From ZC4RG30 sp039932715 (GTDB lineage Bacteria; Pseudomonadota; Gammaproteobacteria; Steroidobacterales; Steroidobacteraceae), in the NCBI GenBank assembly GCA_039932715.1, contig JBDTPN010000004.1, positions 62,001 through 126,000 on the forward strand: a stretch of 64,000 nt of DNA, read 5' to 3'. How positions within the stretch are numbered: the first letter of the stretch is position 1; the number at the start of each line of letters is the position of its first letter. A program made the position numbers and the translations under genes. Under the pieces are notes generated by a model. The model searched no databases, was not told where the DNA came from, and saw nothing but the letters and a program-made list of their open reading frames with translations. Below, piece by piece: positions 17,333-25,753 of the stretch.

Positions 17333-18033
17333 ACCACCTGCGCTCGCTGATCTTCACCACGTTTTTCCTGCTCTTCACGTTCCTGTACGCGATTCCGTTC
17401 ACCCTCGCCTGCGTGTTCCTGCCCATACACGGCCGCTTCGCGCTGGCGCGCTTCTGGTCACGCACGCTGCTGGGCGCGCTCAAGCTGCTGTGCGGGCTTG
17501 GCTACGTGGTGGAAGGACGCGAACATCTGCCCAGCCAACCCAGCATCGCGTTGATGAAGCACTCGTCGGCATGGGAAACCTTCGCGCAGGCCGCGATACT
17601 GCCGCCGCAGGCCTGGGTGCTCAAGCGCGAACTCACGTGGATTCCCTTCGTCGGCTGGGGACTGCGCATGCTGCGCTGCATCTCCATTGATCGCGGCGCC
17701 GGCGGTGCTGCCGTCCGACAGATGATTGAACAGGGACGCCAGCGCCTCGATGAAGGTTTATGGATTGTGGTGTTCCCGGAAGGCACGCGCATGCCGCCGG
17801 GTGAAACCCGGCGCTATGGCGTGGGCGGCGCGGCAGTTGCCTCGGCCACCGGCGCACTGGTGGTGCCGGTGGCGCACAACGCCGGTTATTTCTGGCCGCG
17901 CCGCGGCTTTCTCAAGAAGCGCGGCACGATTCGCGTGGTGATCGGGCCGCCCATTGAGACCAGGGGACGTGACGCGCGCGAAATCAACGAGGAAGCACAG
18001 CGATTCGTCGAGGCCAATTCAGGTCCGCCATGA
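17329..18033 (+). CDS. plsC: 1-acyl-sn-glycerol-3-phosphate acyltransferase
   Basis: Membrane-bound acyltransferase of phospholipid synthesis, 234 residues, transferring an acyl group to lysophosphatidic acid. An N-terminal membrane segment (LIFTTFFLLFTFLYAIPF) precedes the catalytic motif KHSSAWET with H78; the usual HX4D is HX4E here, a variant I recall from other proteobacterial PlsC proteins. Motif III is VFPEGTR at residues 148-154, and the later VPVAHNAGYFW is also conserved. The GTG start lies in a four-base overlap with the upstream gene. The 3' end overlaps the convergent MFS gene by 15 bases. This may be a second copy, since a housekeeping plsC could lie elsewhere. Confidence 0.85.
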   Translation: MNHLRSLIFTTFFLLFTFLYAIPFTLACVFLPIHGRFALARFWSRTLLGALKLLCGLGYVVEGREHLPSQPSIALMKHSSAWETFAQAAILPPQAWVLKRELTWIPFVGWGLRMLRCISIDRGAGGAAVRQMIEQGRQRLDEGLWIVVFPEGTRMPPGETRRYGVGGAAVASATGALVVPVAHNAGYFWPRRGFLKKRGTIRVVIGPPIETRGRDAREINEEAQRFVEANSGPP

Positions 18034-19614
18034 TTGGCCACGCGACTCGCGGATGAACAGTGCACCGATGACAAATGTGATGGCCGCGATTACCACCGGA
18101 TACCACAGTCCACTGTAGATATTGCCGGTCTGCGCCACGATGGCGAATGCAGTGGTGGGCAGCAGGCCACCGAACCAGCCATTACCCACGTGATAGGGAA
18201 ACGACATCGCCGTGTAGCGAATGCGCGTCGGAAACATTTCCACCAGCGCCGCGGCTATGGGGCCATAGACCATGGTCACGTACAGCACCAGCAATGCCAG
18301 TATCGCCACCACCAGGGGCTTGTTGATGGCGGCTGGATCCGCCGCCGCCGGGTAGCCCGCCGCACTCAGCGCTGCGCCCAGCTCCTTGCGAAACGGTCCA
18401 TCGCCCTGCGCCGCGGTTGGCGCGACAAGCTCTACGCTACCGATTCGCACCAATGCCGCGCCGCTGCCGGCCACTTCGTCATAGTTGACCGAAGCATTGG
18501 CCAGCGCCTGCTTGGCCACATCGCAACTGCTGGTGAACTTGAGCGTGTTGGTGGGGTTGAACTGGAACGAGCATTCGCGCGGATTGGCCACCAGCTGCAC
18601 TGGAGATGCAGCCAGTGCGTGGGCCAGCGCAGGGTTACCTGCGGTGGTCAGTGCCTTGAACAGCGGAAAGTAGGTCAGCGCTGCCAGCAGGCAGCCGGCA
18701 AGGATGATGGGCTTGCGGCCAATGCGATCCGACAACCAGCCGAAGAACAGGAAGAACGGCGTGCCGATCAGCAGCGCCAGGCCCACCAGCAGGTTTGCGG
18801 TTGCGCCATCCACTTTCAATGTCTGCGTCAGGAAGAACAAGGAGTAGAACTGCCCCGTGTACCAGACCACGGCCTGTCCGGCGGTCAATCCCAGCAGCGC
18901 CAATATCACCAGCTTGAGGTTCTGCCACTGGCCGAAGGCCTCTTTCAATGGCGCCTTCGAGGTTTGGCCTTCGTCCTTCATCTTCTGGAACACGGGGGAT
19001 TCAGCCATGGACATGCGAATCCACACACTGACCAGCAACAGCACAAAGGACACCAGGAAGGGAATGCGCCAGCCCCAGGCGGCGAATGCCTCTTCGCCCA
19101 GCGCGGTACGCGTGCCCAGTATCACCATCAGCGACAGGAACAGTCCCAACGTGGCCGTGGTCTGTATCCACGCAGTGAATTCACCGCGACGATTGCTGGG
19201 CGCGTGCTCGGCTACATAGGTGGCCGCGCCTCCATATTCTCCGCCCAGCGCCAGGCCCTGCAGCAATCGCAATGCGATCAGCCCAACTGGCGCGACCACG
19301 CCCAGCGTTGCATACCCGGGAAGCACGCCCACCAGGAACGTGGACACGCCCATGATCACGATGGTGATCAGGAAAGTGTGCTTGCGGCCTACACGATCCC
19401 CCAGCCGACCGAACACCAGGGCGCCGAATGGACGCACGACGAATCCGGCGGCGAACGCAAGCAGGGCAAAGATGAACGCCGAAGTCGGATCGAGATTGGT
19501 AAAGAACTGCTTGGCGATGATGGCCGCAAGTGAACCGTAGAGGTAGAAGTCATACCACTCGAAGATGGTGCCCAGCGACGAGGCCAGGATGACTTTGCGT
19601 TCCTGTTTGGTCAC
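18019..19614 (-). CDS. MFS transporter, metabolite:H+ symporter (MHS) type with large periplasmic insert
   Basis: Inner-membrane transporter of 531 residues. It opens with the MHS hallmark SSLGTIFEWYDFYLYGSL, followed by GRLGDRVGRKHTF and FTAWIQTTATLGLFLSL. Relatives (ProP, KgtP, ShiA) take up compatible solutes or dicarboxylates. Between two late helices there is an unusually long loop (about residues 340-430) with CSFQF and SSCDVAKQ, two cysteines that could form a disulfide in the periplasm. The start is GTG; an ATG two bases upstream is out of frame. The gene follows the glutathione peroxidase gene by nine bases. Confidence 0.85.
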   Translation of the reverse strand: MTKQERKVILASSLGTIFEWYDFYLYGSLAAIIAKQFFTNLDPTSAFIFALLAFAAGFVVRPFGALVFGRLGDRVGRKHTFLITIVIMGVSTFLVGVLPGYATLGVVAPVGLIALRLLQGLALGGEYGGAATYVAEHAPSNRRGEFTAWIQTTATLGLFLSLMVILGTRTALGEEAFAAWGWRIPFLVSFVLLLVSVWIRMSMAESPVFQKMKDEGQTSKAPLKEAFGQWQNLKLVILALLGLTAGQAVVWYTGQFYSLFFLTQTLKVDGATANLLVGLALLIGTPFFLFFGWLSDRIGRKPIILAGCLLAALTYFPLFKALTTAGNPALAHALAASPVQLVANPRECSFQFNPTNTLKFTSSCDVAKQALANASVNYDEVAGSGAALVRIGSVELVAPTAAQGDGPFRKELGAALSAAGYPAAADPAAINKPLVVAILALLVLYVTMVYGPIAAALVEMFPTRIRYTAMSFPYHVGNGWFGGLLPTTAFAIVAQTGNIYSGLWYPVVIAAITFVIGALFIRESRGQSWRT

Positions 19615-19623
19615 ATGCAGGTC

Positions 19624-20103
19624 CTACAGCAGCGCGGCGGCTATCGCGGAATCCAGGTCTTCCGGCTTTTCGGTGGGCGCGTAACGCCGCACCACTTTGC
19701 CATCGCGATCGACCAGGAACTTGGTGAAGTTCCACTTGATGGCCTCGGTGCCCAGCAGCCCGGGCTTCTCGCCCTTGAGAAAGGTATACAGCGGATGCGC
19801 GCCGGCACCGTTGACTTCAATCTTGGCAAAGATGGGAAAAGTGACGTCGTAGTTGGTGCTGCAGAACGACTGGATCTCAGCCTCGCTGCCAGGCTCCTGC
19901 GCACCAAACTGGTTGCAGGGAAATCCCAGCACGGTGAACCCGCGATCCTTGTATTTTCTATATAGCGCTTCGAGCCCGGTGTATTGCGGCGTCATGCCGC
20001 ACTGGCTGGCCACATTGACCACCAGCAACACCTTGCCGCGAAAATCCGCCAGCGATTCTTCCGCACCACCGAGGCGGCGCGCCGAGAACGAGTAGATGTC
20101 CAT
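19624..20103 (-). CDS. Glutathione peroxidase family (thioredoxin-type, cysteine)
   Basis: Peroxidase of 159 residues reducing hydroperoxides. The peroxidatic site is NVASQCGMT with C35 in place of selenocysteine; the tetrad partners are in FPCNQFGAQEPG and KWNFTKFLVDRDG. A further cysteine in IQSFCSTNYDVTFPIF sits at the position of the resolving cysteine in thioredoxin-dependent family members, so thioredoxin rather than glutathione is the likelier reductant (inference from family knowledge). It starts immediately after the stop of the M48 protease gene (TAGATG). Confidence 0.92.
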   Translation of the reverse strand: MDIYSFSARRLGGAEESLADFRGKVLLVVNVASQCGMTPQYTGLEALYRKYKDRGFTVLGFPCNQFGAQEPGSEAEIQSFCSTNYDVTFPIFAKIEVNGAGAHPLYTFLKGEKPGLLGTEAIKWNFTKFLVDRDGKVVRRYAPTEKPEDLDSAIAAALL

Positions 20104-21111
20104 CTATTTACCTTCGCTTGGGCAGTGGGCGCGATCCTGGATCGCGGGGTGGGTGGCGAGGAATGGCGGCAGTTGCGCGCCCTTTTTATCTTCCGGTCCG
20201 ATCATGCGGCACAGTATGTCATCGAAGCGCTGTTCCGGAATGTGGTTGTCGCGCAGCCACTGCCGCGAGAATGCATCAGCTTCGCTTTCAAGTTGCCGGG
20301 AATTGCGTGACTGCAACAGCACCGGTGCTGCACTGGCCAACGCGGTGACCGAGCTCATGTCGCCGAGGATCACTACCGCGATGGCTGAAATGCCCACGCC
20401 CTCGATCATCTGGCGCAGCGCATGACGGCCGCGCACGTGACCGATTTCGTGCGCCAGCACCGCCATCAGTTCCTCATCATTGGCTGCCAGTGTCGACAGC
20501 TGGTCGGTCATCACGACAATGCCTGCCGGCAATGCCACTGCATTGGGGCCCAAAGCGGGGGAATCACGAAGCTCCAGGCGATAGTCGTGTCCGTCATTCA
20601 GCGACGCGGTCATGCGCGAGAACAGGTTGTGCAAGTTTGCCTGGCGCTGCGCGTCGAGCGTGCTGGGCTTCAGGAAGCCATGGTCCAGTATCTGTATGGC
20701 GTGCTGGCCGATGATGTTGTCTGTCGACGGCGGCAGTACCGCTGCCACCCACCCTGCAACCACAGGCAACCCGAAGCGTACGAACAGAAAGCTCACGGCG
20801 ACAACGCCAACCAGGGCGCCCACGGCTATGCCCCAGTTGCGCTCCAACCGATGCACCCAGGTTTGCCGTGGCGCCGCCGCGCCCAGCAGTGCATCGACGC
20901 CATCGTTGTCATCGGTCTCGAACTCCGACGCATCGGGGAAGCGTAAACGCCGCGGAATGCTGCCGATGCGATCGGAGATCTCAAGCTGCGCCAGGCCGAA
21001 CATCTGGCGTTGGCCGTTGACATGCAGGCACACCGATTCCAGCGCAACTGCCTCCAGCTGTGCCACGCCGGCTGCCGAGCTATGCGTATCAAAGTACCGA
21101 CCCTGGATCAT
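20104..21111 (-). CDS. M48-family membrane metalloprotease
   Basis: Zinc protease of 335 residues. An N-terminal region (about 1-90) precedes a TM helix (WGIAVGALVGVVAVSFLFVR); the protease domain contains VLAHEIGHVRGRHALRQ with the HEXXH zinc site and SRQLESEADAFS providing the third ligand. M48 enzymes such as HtpX and BepA act in envelope quality control. A longer upstream frame is possible but would overlap the DUF898 gene; the ATG at 21111 overlaps its stop by one base (TGATG). DUF898 proteins are frequent neighbours of such proteases, suggesting a joint envelope role. Confidence 0.88.
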   Translation of the reverse strand: MIQGRYFDTHSSAAGVAQLEAVALESVCLHVNGQRQMFGLAQLEISDRIGSIPRRLRFPDASEFETDDNDGVDALLGAAAPRQTWVHRLERNWGIAVGALVGVVAVSFLFVRFGLPVVAGWVAAVLPPSTDNIIGQHAIQILDHGFLKPSTLDAQRQANLHNLFSRMTASLNDGHDYRLELRDSPALGPNAVALPAGIVVMTDQLSTLAANDEELMAVLAHEIGHVRGRHALRQMIEGVGISAIAVVILGDMSSVTALASAAPVLLQSRNSRQLESEADAFSRQWLRDNHIPEQRFDDILCRMIGPEDKKGAQLPPFLATHPAIQDRAHCPSEGK

Positions 21112-22187
21112 CAGAAGCCGAAGTCGATGTCGAATACGTCGTGCATTCCTTCGCCCACCGCACTGGCCTGCGTCTGGGTATCGGCCACGAACTGGTCGAG
21201 GCTCCCATGGGCGATGAGCCCTATGTTGGCCGTCTGGTACCTCAGCATGCGCACCTTGGCCCAGGGATAGAACAGTCCCAGCGTGCAGATCATTGCCAGC
21301 AGGTTGGTGAGGTAGATCCAGAACAGCGGCCATGTCCTGAGTCGCGCGAACACGCGATGCGGTCCGAGTGTCAATCCGCCAATGGACACATCCAGCAGCC
21401 TGGCGTGAAACCAGGCGACAGCCAGCAGTATCAGTGGGCCGGCAAACAGGTAAATGGCACCCGCTAACTTGAGACTCACCATGGCGGCTTCGACCGGCAA
21501 GGCATTCGGATTTGGCCGTAGCAGTTCCGGATGCGCGGTGTAAAGCATGCGTATGGGCAGTACCGCCATGCATAAGGCTGCGAGCAGCAGGGCCAGCCCG
21601 ATGAGGCAGAATTTGTAGAACTGTCCCTTGGTGGCGTGAAACTCAAACCGTTCGGTGCCGTAAGCCCCATTGCCCAGCAGGTAGCGATTCTGCTTCCACA
21701 GCGCCCAGGGCCACAGAATCATCAGCGTCACCATGGCCAGCAGCATCCAGCCCACATATGCGCCCAGCGCGCCGGTGTAGTTGCCGTGAAAATTGAACCG
21801 CAGGCCACGCCAGGAACTCATGCGCATCTGGAACAGTCGCGCCTTGACGATGATCCAGGGAACACCAAAAAAAATCAGCGGCAGCATGAGGAAAGCCACG
21901 TAGGGTGACAGCCTGCCGCCCAGGGCGAGCACCGCGTATGCGGCGACGGCAATCAGGCGACCCTTGAGAATGGGTATGGGCTTGCCGTGATATTCAAAGC
22001 TGGTGCCGTCAAGCGATGTGCTGCCGTAGAAATACCGCAGGCGCCGCACCTTGGCCCAGGCGGAATAGATTCCGAGGGTGATGATTGTCAGCAGCAGGTT
22101 GACGATCCAGATGCGGAAATATTCGGCGCCGGTTGCATGAAATTGCAGCGGCAACTCCCGCGTTGGGGCGGCTATTTGTTCTTCCAT
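21111..22187 (-). CDS. DUF898 (YjgN family) membrane protein
   Basis: Integral membrane protein of 358 residues with about six to eight helices. The repeated family motif appears twice: IITLGIYSAWAKVRRLRYFY near the start, and CTLGLFYPWAKVRMLRYQ near the end. Loops contain LDGTSFEYHGKP and GTERFEFHATKGQF. E. coli YjgN belongs to this family; function unknown. It leads a compact operon DUF898 - M48 protease - glutathione peroxidase - MFS, all gaps under 10 bases. Confidence 0.88.
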   Translation of the reverse strand: MEEQIAAPTRELPLQFHATGAEYFRIWIVNLLLTIITLGIYSAWAKVRRLRYFYGSTSLDGTSFEYHGKPIPILKGRLIAVAAYAVLALGGRLSPYVAFLMLPLIFFGVPWIIVKARLFQMRMSSWRGLRFNFHGNYTGALGAYVGWMLLAMVTLMILWPWALWKQNRYLLGNGAYGTERFEFHATKGQFYKFCLIGLALLLAALCMAVLPIRMLYTAHPELLRPNPNALPVEAAMVSLKLAGAIYLFAGPLILLAVAWFHARLLDVSIGGLTLGPHRVFARLRTWPLFWIYLTNLLAMICTLGLFYPWAKVRMLRYQTANIGLIAHGSLDQFVADTQTQASAVGEGMHDVFDIDFGF

Positions 22188-22215
22188 CTTCCCCTCCCGT
22201 CCGTTTCTTTTAGTT

Positions 22216-23165
22216 CTAGAACTCGTACCCCAGCCCGAACACCAGTCGCACGTCGTCCGACTCCGGCTGGGGTCCGTCAGCGGTCAGCTCGGGGCTCACG
22301 GTGCGATCCCAGGAGACCGATACGTCGACCTTGAATTTCTTGGTTAGATCCACGGAAAGTTTTCCAGTGCGTGGTGGGTCGTATCGCCGGCGGACTTGCT
22401 GGCGAACTGTCCCATGCCCGCGGTGGTACGGTCACCGATGTTCTGGATCGGGTCTGAGAAATATTCCAGGGCCGGCAACGAAAGGGCCAATTTCTGCGTC
22501 AGCCAGGTGTCCAGGCGCACGGATACGCGCCAGTCGTTGGAGTTGACCTCATCGCGCGCTGCGCTGTAATTGGCAATGTAGTCCAGCAACAGCCGATTGT
22601 TGGGAGTACGACGCTGCAAGTGTGCGTAACTGTTGTAGTCGGTCTGTTCGACGTTGCCAAAGCGCGTGGTCAAGCCCACGGAGATGTCCCCTGACCAGTA
22701 AGACCGTTCCTTGCTACCGCCATTGGTGATGCTCTGCACCTGGTCGCGGGGCCATTTCTTGCCGGGATCCGCCAGCATCCATGCTTCGGTGGGCGTGATC
22801 ATCACGCGACCGGTCACGACCTCTCCATCCAGCAGCAGTATCTGCACATTGCGTCCGGTGCGCAGCTGGCGGATCTTTTCCCATTCGATGGTCTGGTAGT
22901 CCATCTCCTCACTGTCGAAGTTCAGGTCGTGATCCTGCACTGCCTTGAGCTGGCCCTTGAGCCATTCACCGGACTTGAGCTGGATCCAGTCGAAATCGTC
23001 ATCCGGCGGCACCCAGCTCAGATCCGGCAATGCGCTGATGGGCTTGGCTGGCTTGGCCGCTTTGGTCGTGTTGGACGAACTGCTCGCAGCCGTGGCCGAC
23101 AGACTGGTCAGTATCAGGGCGCATCCAAGCGCGGCGATAAGGAATAGGGGCTGCGTGCCTCGCAT
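22216..23165 (-). pseudogene. DUF481 outer-membrane protein gene, frameshifted and internally deleted
   Basis: The first 273 codons encode a signal peptide, a linker (SALPDLSWVPPDDDFDW), a small SH3-like part and the beginning of a DUF481 barrel, ending THHALENFPWI-stop at 22344. The typical C-terminal strands continue in another frame from about 22354 to a TAG at 22216-22218: VDLTKKFKVDVSVSW through FGLGYEF. Adding one T in the run aaaactttccg restores NFSVDLTKKF without a gap. In addition, between RTTAGMG and THHALE roughly 60 residues expected in the family are missing. So the gene carries at least one deletion and one shift; the shift alone could be a sequencing error. An intact DUF481 gene lies at 34972-35721. 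Confidence 0.75.
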
Positions 23166-23199
23166 GGGATCGGTAGCTTACCCCATGGCATTCGGACGG

Positions 23200-23643
23200 C
23201 TACTGCGTGTAGTGCCCGATCATCTGCAGCAACACCGAGGTGCTGGCCAGGCTGCCGGTGATGATGACCTTGAGGCGGGCACGGGTCTCGTCATAGACCG
23301 TATCGACACGCAGCGGCGTGTCGGAATTGCGGTCGCGACCGCGGATCGCTCCGCCCAAACCGTTGACGACCCGCTGCGCATCCGGCGGCGAGATTGCGTC
23401 GATCTGGACCACTGTAGAGGCTTCGACGTGCCGGTGCCGCGGGACCGGCGCTTCTGGAGTAACGGGTTTACCGGTCAATGTGGCCAGATCGCTGGCAGCG
23501 ATGCGGTATTGCTTGCCGATTTTTACGGCCTTGAGCTTTCCGTCCCTCACATAGCGGCGAACTGTGCGGGCCTGCATGCCAAGCTGGCCGGCGACCTGGT
23601 CGACAGAGAGTAGGGCGGGGACGGAGATGGCTGGACTGTTCAT
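23200..23643 (-). CDS. Excisionase-type helix-turn-helix protein
   Basis: Putative DNA-binding protein of 147 residues. Residues about 10-60 form a MerR-like winged HTH of the excisionase group (LLSVDQVAGQLGMQARTVRR then KAVKIGKQYRI). The C-terminal half (about 70-147), including VVQIDAISPPDAQRV and RLKVIITGSLAS, is a separate alpha/beta domain I do not recognise; it could sense a ligand or dimerise. The ATG at 23643 is chosen; an in-frame start 27 bases up exists. No integrase or phage gene is near, so it is likelier a local regulator than a true Xis. The DNA just upstream is markedly AT-rich. Confidence 0.7.
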   Translation of the reverse strand: MNSPAISVPALLSVDQVAGQLGMQARTVRRYVRDGKLKAVKIGKQYRIAASDLATLTGKPVTPEAPVPRHRHVEASTVVQIDAISPPDAQRVVNGLGGAIRGRDRNSDTPLRVDTVYDETRARLKVIITGSLASTSVLLQMIGHYTQ

Positions 23644-23784
23644 ATGGTCATTATATGTACTTAAACGCACATTTCAAGGCAGAGAAAATGACTAATAGAG
23701 TCCTATTTAGCTATATTATATATTTAGCACTGTTAATAAGGTCTTTTTAGGCATAAATGTGATCTATTCGACATGATTGCTGCC
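23644..23784. other. AT-rich intergenic segment
   Basis: About 140 bases far richer in A and T than the rest of the window, including gctatattatatatttagc at about 23709-23727, whose outer four bases pair (GCTA/TAGC), and ACATATAATGACCATATG (minus strand) over the HTH start. It lies between the HTH gene and the end of the GlsB-led operon, both on the minus strand, so it probably contains the HTH promoter and an operator. No hairpin plus T-run terminator is convincing. Confidence 0.5.
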
Positions 23785-24495
23785 CTAAATCGGGGAGATG
23801 CTGTCCGGGAAGTCGCCAGATGTCTCGATATCGGGCGCTAGCCCCGCAGGTGGAGGCGGCGGTGATGGCAGTGGTCGGCTCAGGTAGTCGGGCTTTACCG
23901 CCTTCTCGAGCTCGGCGGCCAGCGCTGCGCTTTCGCGCTCAGCCATGCTGCGCTTCTTGCAAACCTTTACGGACGTCCCGCCAAAACCAATCGCCCCTGG
24001 CTGGTTGGTGAGATAGCAACGCTCATTGATCCAGGTAATTACTTTGCCGCCCTCGAAGTGTTCGGTATCGCCTGCCTTGTGCTTCAGGTTGGAGATATCG
24101 GGGAGTACCAAAACCTTTGGCTTTGAATCCAGGGAAGGAGCGGGATTCTCACGCGCATGGTCGGAGCCGTTGCGCGCTGAACGCCGGCCCTCTGCGTCCC
24201 AATCAATGCGAGGAGTAAAGGCTGTGCTTGGAATGGGTTCGGGCGTTACCGAGACTGACTCGGACACGGGTACGGGCGGGCGCACTGTAGTAGCGGTGCG
24301 CCGGTCCCGCACTGGGGGTGACCTGGGTAGCGACCGGGCTGGCGCCGGCACGCTGATCCATGTCATCGCAATGACCCCTGTCTCGGGCGCAACAGGCACA
24401 CGGCTCAACAGCCAAAGTGACAGGAACAGCGCGTTGACTGCACCGGCCAGTGCCAGGGCAGCTATGCGAACCCTGCGACTTTTTCCTGCGGGCAT
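23785..24495 (-). CDS. Membrane-anchored proline-rich protein of unknown function
   Basis: Protein of 236 residues with a basic N-terminus (PAGKSRRVR) and one TM helix (IAALALAGAVNALFLSLWLL), followed by a Pro/Ser-rich stretch (about 50-100) and a C-terminal region with a cysteine pair (NERCYLTNQ and SVKVCKKRS). The topology, short cytoplasmic tail, single helix and Pro-rich periplasmic linker, recalls TonB-like energy transducers, but I see no TonB C-terminal domain, so no function is assigned. It is the last gene of the operon that starts with the GlsB-like gene. Confidence 0.6.
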   Translation of the reverse strand: MPAGKSRRVRIAALALAGAVNALFLSLWLLSRVPVAPETGVIAMTWISVPAPARSLPRSPPVRDRRTATTVRPPVPVSESVSVTPEPIPSTAFTPRIDWDAEGRRSARNGSDHARENPAPSLDSKPKVLVLPDISNLKHKAGDTEHFEGGKVITWINERCYLTNQPGAIGFGGTSVKVCKKRSMAERESAALAAELEKAVKPDYLSRPLPSPPPPPAGLAPDIETSGDFPDSISPI

Positions 24496-24522
24496 GCCGG
24501 AAATAGGAACTCGCGCGGGAGT

Positions 24523-24957
24523 TCAAGTTCCCTTGTGACTCATAGGCCTGAGGGGTTCGATGAAATACTCGTCATCGATCTGGATCGCTGCGGCCACCGC
24601 CTCTTCTCCACCAGCAAGAGAGGTCGAGAATTCAACCTCGTCCGCAAGAGCGCCCTTCATTACAGGGTGTGGCGCCTCCCTGACGGCTGAGATGGCCGTG
24701 CCGTCCGCCCTTAGAAGCCACAGTGTTACCACCGGATTTGCAGGAGTGCGCCCCTCGTCCACAGGAAGCGGGCGGCCCCTCCTGGGGAAAACAACCTGCA
24801 ATGTGTAGCGGTCGGTCCTGCGCGTCCACAGAACGGTGCCAACTTTCGAGGAGGCCACAGCATTGAGCTGCTGCGCGGTCACGGGTGGCGAATCTGCTGC
24901 CTGGCTTGGCGGATTGGCTCCCGCAGCACAGAGCAGCGCAATGCAGACCATTTTCAT
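24523..24957 (-). CDS. Exported protein of unknown function
   Basis: Protein of 144 residues with a signal peptide (MKMVCIALLCAAGANPPSQA). The mature part reads TAQQLNAVASSKVGTVLWTR, then VVTLWLLRADGTAIS and an acidic end (IQIDDEYFIEPL). I do not recognise a family. The ATG at 24957 overlaps the upstream gene by four bases (ATGA), which fixes the start better than the longer frame to 25053. It sits between two membrane proteins of the same operon. Confidence 0.6.
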   Translation of the reverse strand: MKMVCIALLCAAGANPPSQAADSPPVTAQQLNAVASSKVGTVLWTRRTDRYTLQVVFPRRGRPLPVDEGRTPANPVVTLWLLRADGTAISAVREAPHPVMKGALADEVEFSTSLAGGEEAVAAAIQIDDEYFIEPLRPMSHKGT

Positions 24958-25325
24958 CGCTGCTTCTGCGCTTCTACATGCAGCTTGTGCAAAAACCGGT
25001 GCACAAGGGGAGCCAGCATCACGCCGGCAACGGCGATCACTGCCAATCCGCAATACAGCGCATAGAGGCCGGCAAAAAGCTTGCCGCCAGGTGTCATGGG
25101 CGTGTGAATTGGCCCCATTCCTCCCAGCAACATTGACGCGTCAAGGAAAGAATCCAGCCAGCTGAGATTCTCGAGCACGTGATAGCCGATCATTCCGGCC
25201 AGCAGCGAAACGCCAACCAGCACCAGGCCGACCAATGTGCTGTGTGCCAGGCGCAGCAGCAGCTCCCGCGTCTTGATCACCGGCTGGCTGCGATGCTCGA
25301 ACTCCGGATATATCCTGCTTTTCAC
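24954..25325 (-). CDS. Small membrane protein, channel-like topology
   Basis: Protein of 123 residues with three hydrophobic segments: STLVGLVLVGVSLLAGMIGY, a re-entrant-looking SMLLGGMGPIHTP, and LFAGLYALYCGLAVIAVAGV. A TM-pore loop-TM layout with a Gly-rich loop recalls two-TM ion channels, but the K+ selectivity signature TVGYG is absent, so this is only a topological resemblance. It overlaps the neighbours on both sides by four bases (ATGA). Confidence 0.6.
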   Translation of the reverse strand: MKSRIYPEFEHRSQPVIKTRELLLRLAHSTLVGLVLVGVSLLAGMIGYHVLENLSWLDSFLDASMLLGGMGPIHTPMTPGGKLFAGLYALYCGLAVIAVAGVMLAPLVHRFLHKLHVEAQKQR

Positions 25326-25753
25326 GATTGCGGACTCTCCAGCTGCAGGTCCGGGTCTACCCAGCCACGACGCGCCGCCACTGAGAAAAGCCGCTCATGT
25401 GAATAGTACGTCAGGGGCCATGTGCTGCTGGCCAGCTCTGATTGCAGCAACGCCCGCAACGACGCCTCGAACGACTGGCCGCGATGCGCGCGCATGTGCC
25501 TGTGGATGGCGATCAAGTACAGGCGCGTGATGGACTCGTGATAGCCACCCGTCTCGGTGTTGGGCGTGCCAACAGACTCGTTGTGTCGCCGTATGTTGCG
25601 ACGAATCGTCTCCAGCGCTTCGGCTTGATCAAACTGCCCCAGATACCAGAAGCCAGTGATCAGGTGCGCCTGATGCGTCCATTGCTGTTTCGAAAGGCCA
25701 CACGCCTCGAACCGCGCAATGAACGCCGCGAACTCTTCGCGAGTCAGGCTCAG
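25322..25753 (-). CDS. Conserved protein of unknown function (probable CTG start)
   Basis: About 143 residues: LTREEFAAFIARFEACGLSK, WTHQAHLITGFWYLGQFDQA, TGGYHESITRLYLIAIHRHM, ending RRGWVDPDLQLE. I recall uncharacterised bacterial proteins with this WTHxAHL...GYHETITR pattern, but no known function. There is no ATG, GTG or TTG in frame before the conserved region. A CTG at 25753 overlaps the TGA of the GlsB-like gene (CTGA), mimicking the ATGA overlaps of the rest of the operon, so I propose CTG with translational coupling. Residues upstream of that point are out-of-frame reading of the GlsB-like gene. Confidence 0.65.
   Translation of the reverse strand: MSLTREEFAAFIARFEACGLSKQQWTHQAHLITGFWYLGQFDQAEALETIRRNIRRHNESVGTPNTETGGYHESITRLYLIAIHRHMRAHRGQSFEASLRALLQSELASSTWPLTYYSHERLFSVAARRGWVDPDLQLESPQS

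Noticed and set aside
18034..19533. 499-codon plus-strand frame opposite the MHS transporter
   Set aside because: Composition is that of an antisense shadow (Gln/Arg/His-rich), and the minus-strand protein is a clear transporter.
23200..23643. HTH protein as evidence for a prophage or integrative element
   Set aside because: No integrase, att repeats or phage genes in the neighbourhood; the HTH is of a widespread excisionase-like type used by many regulators.
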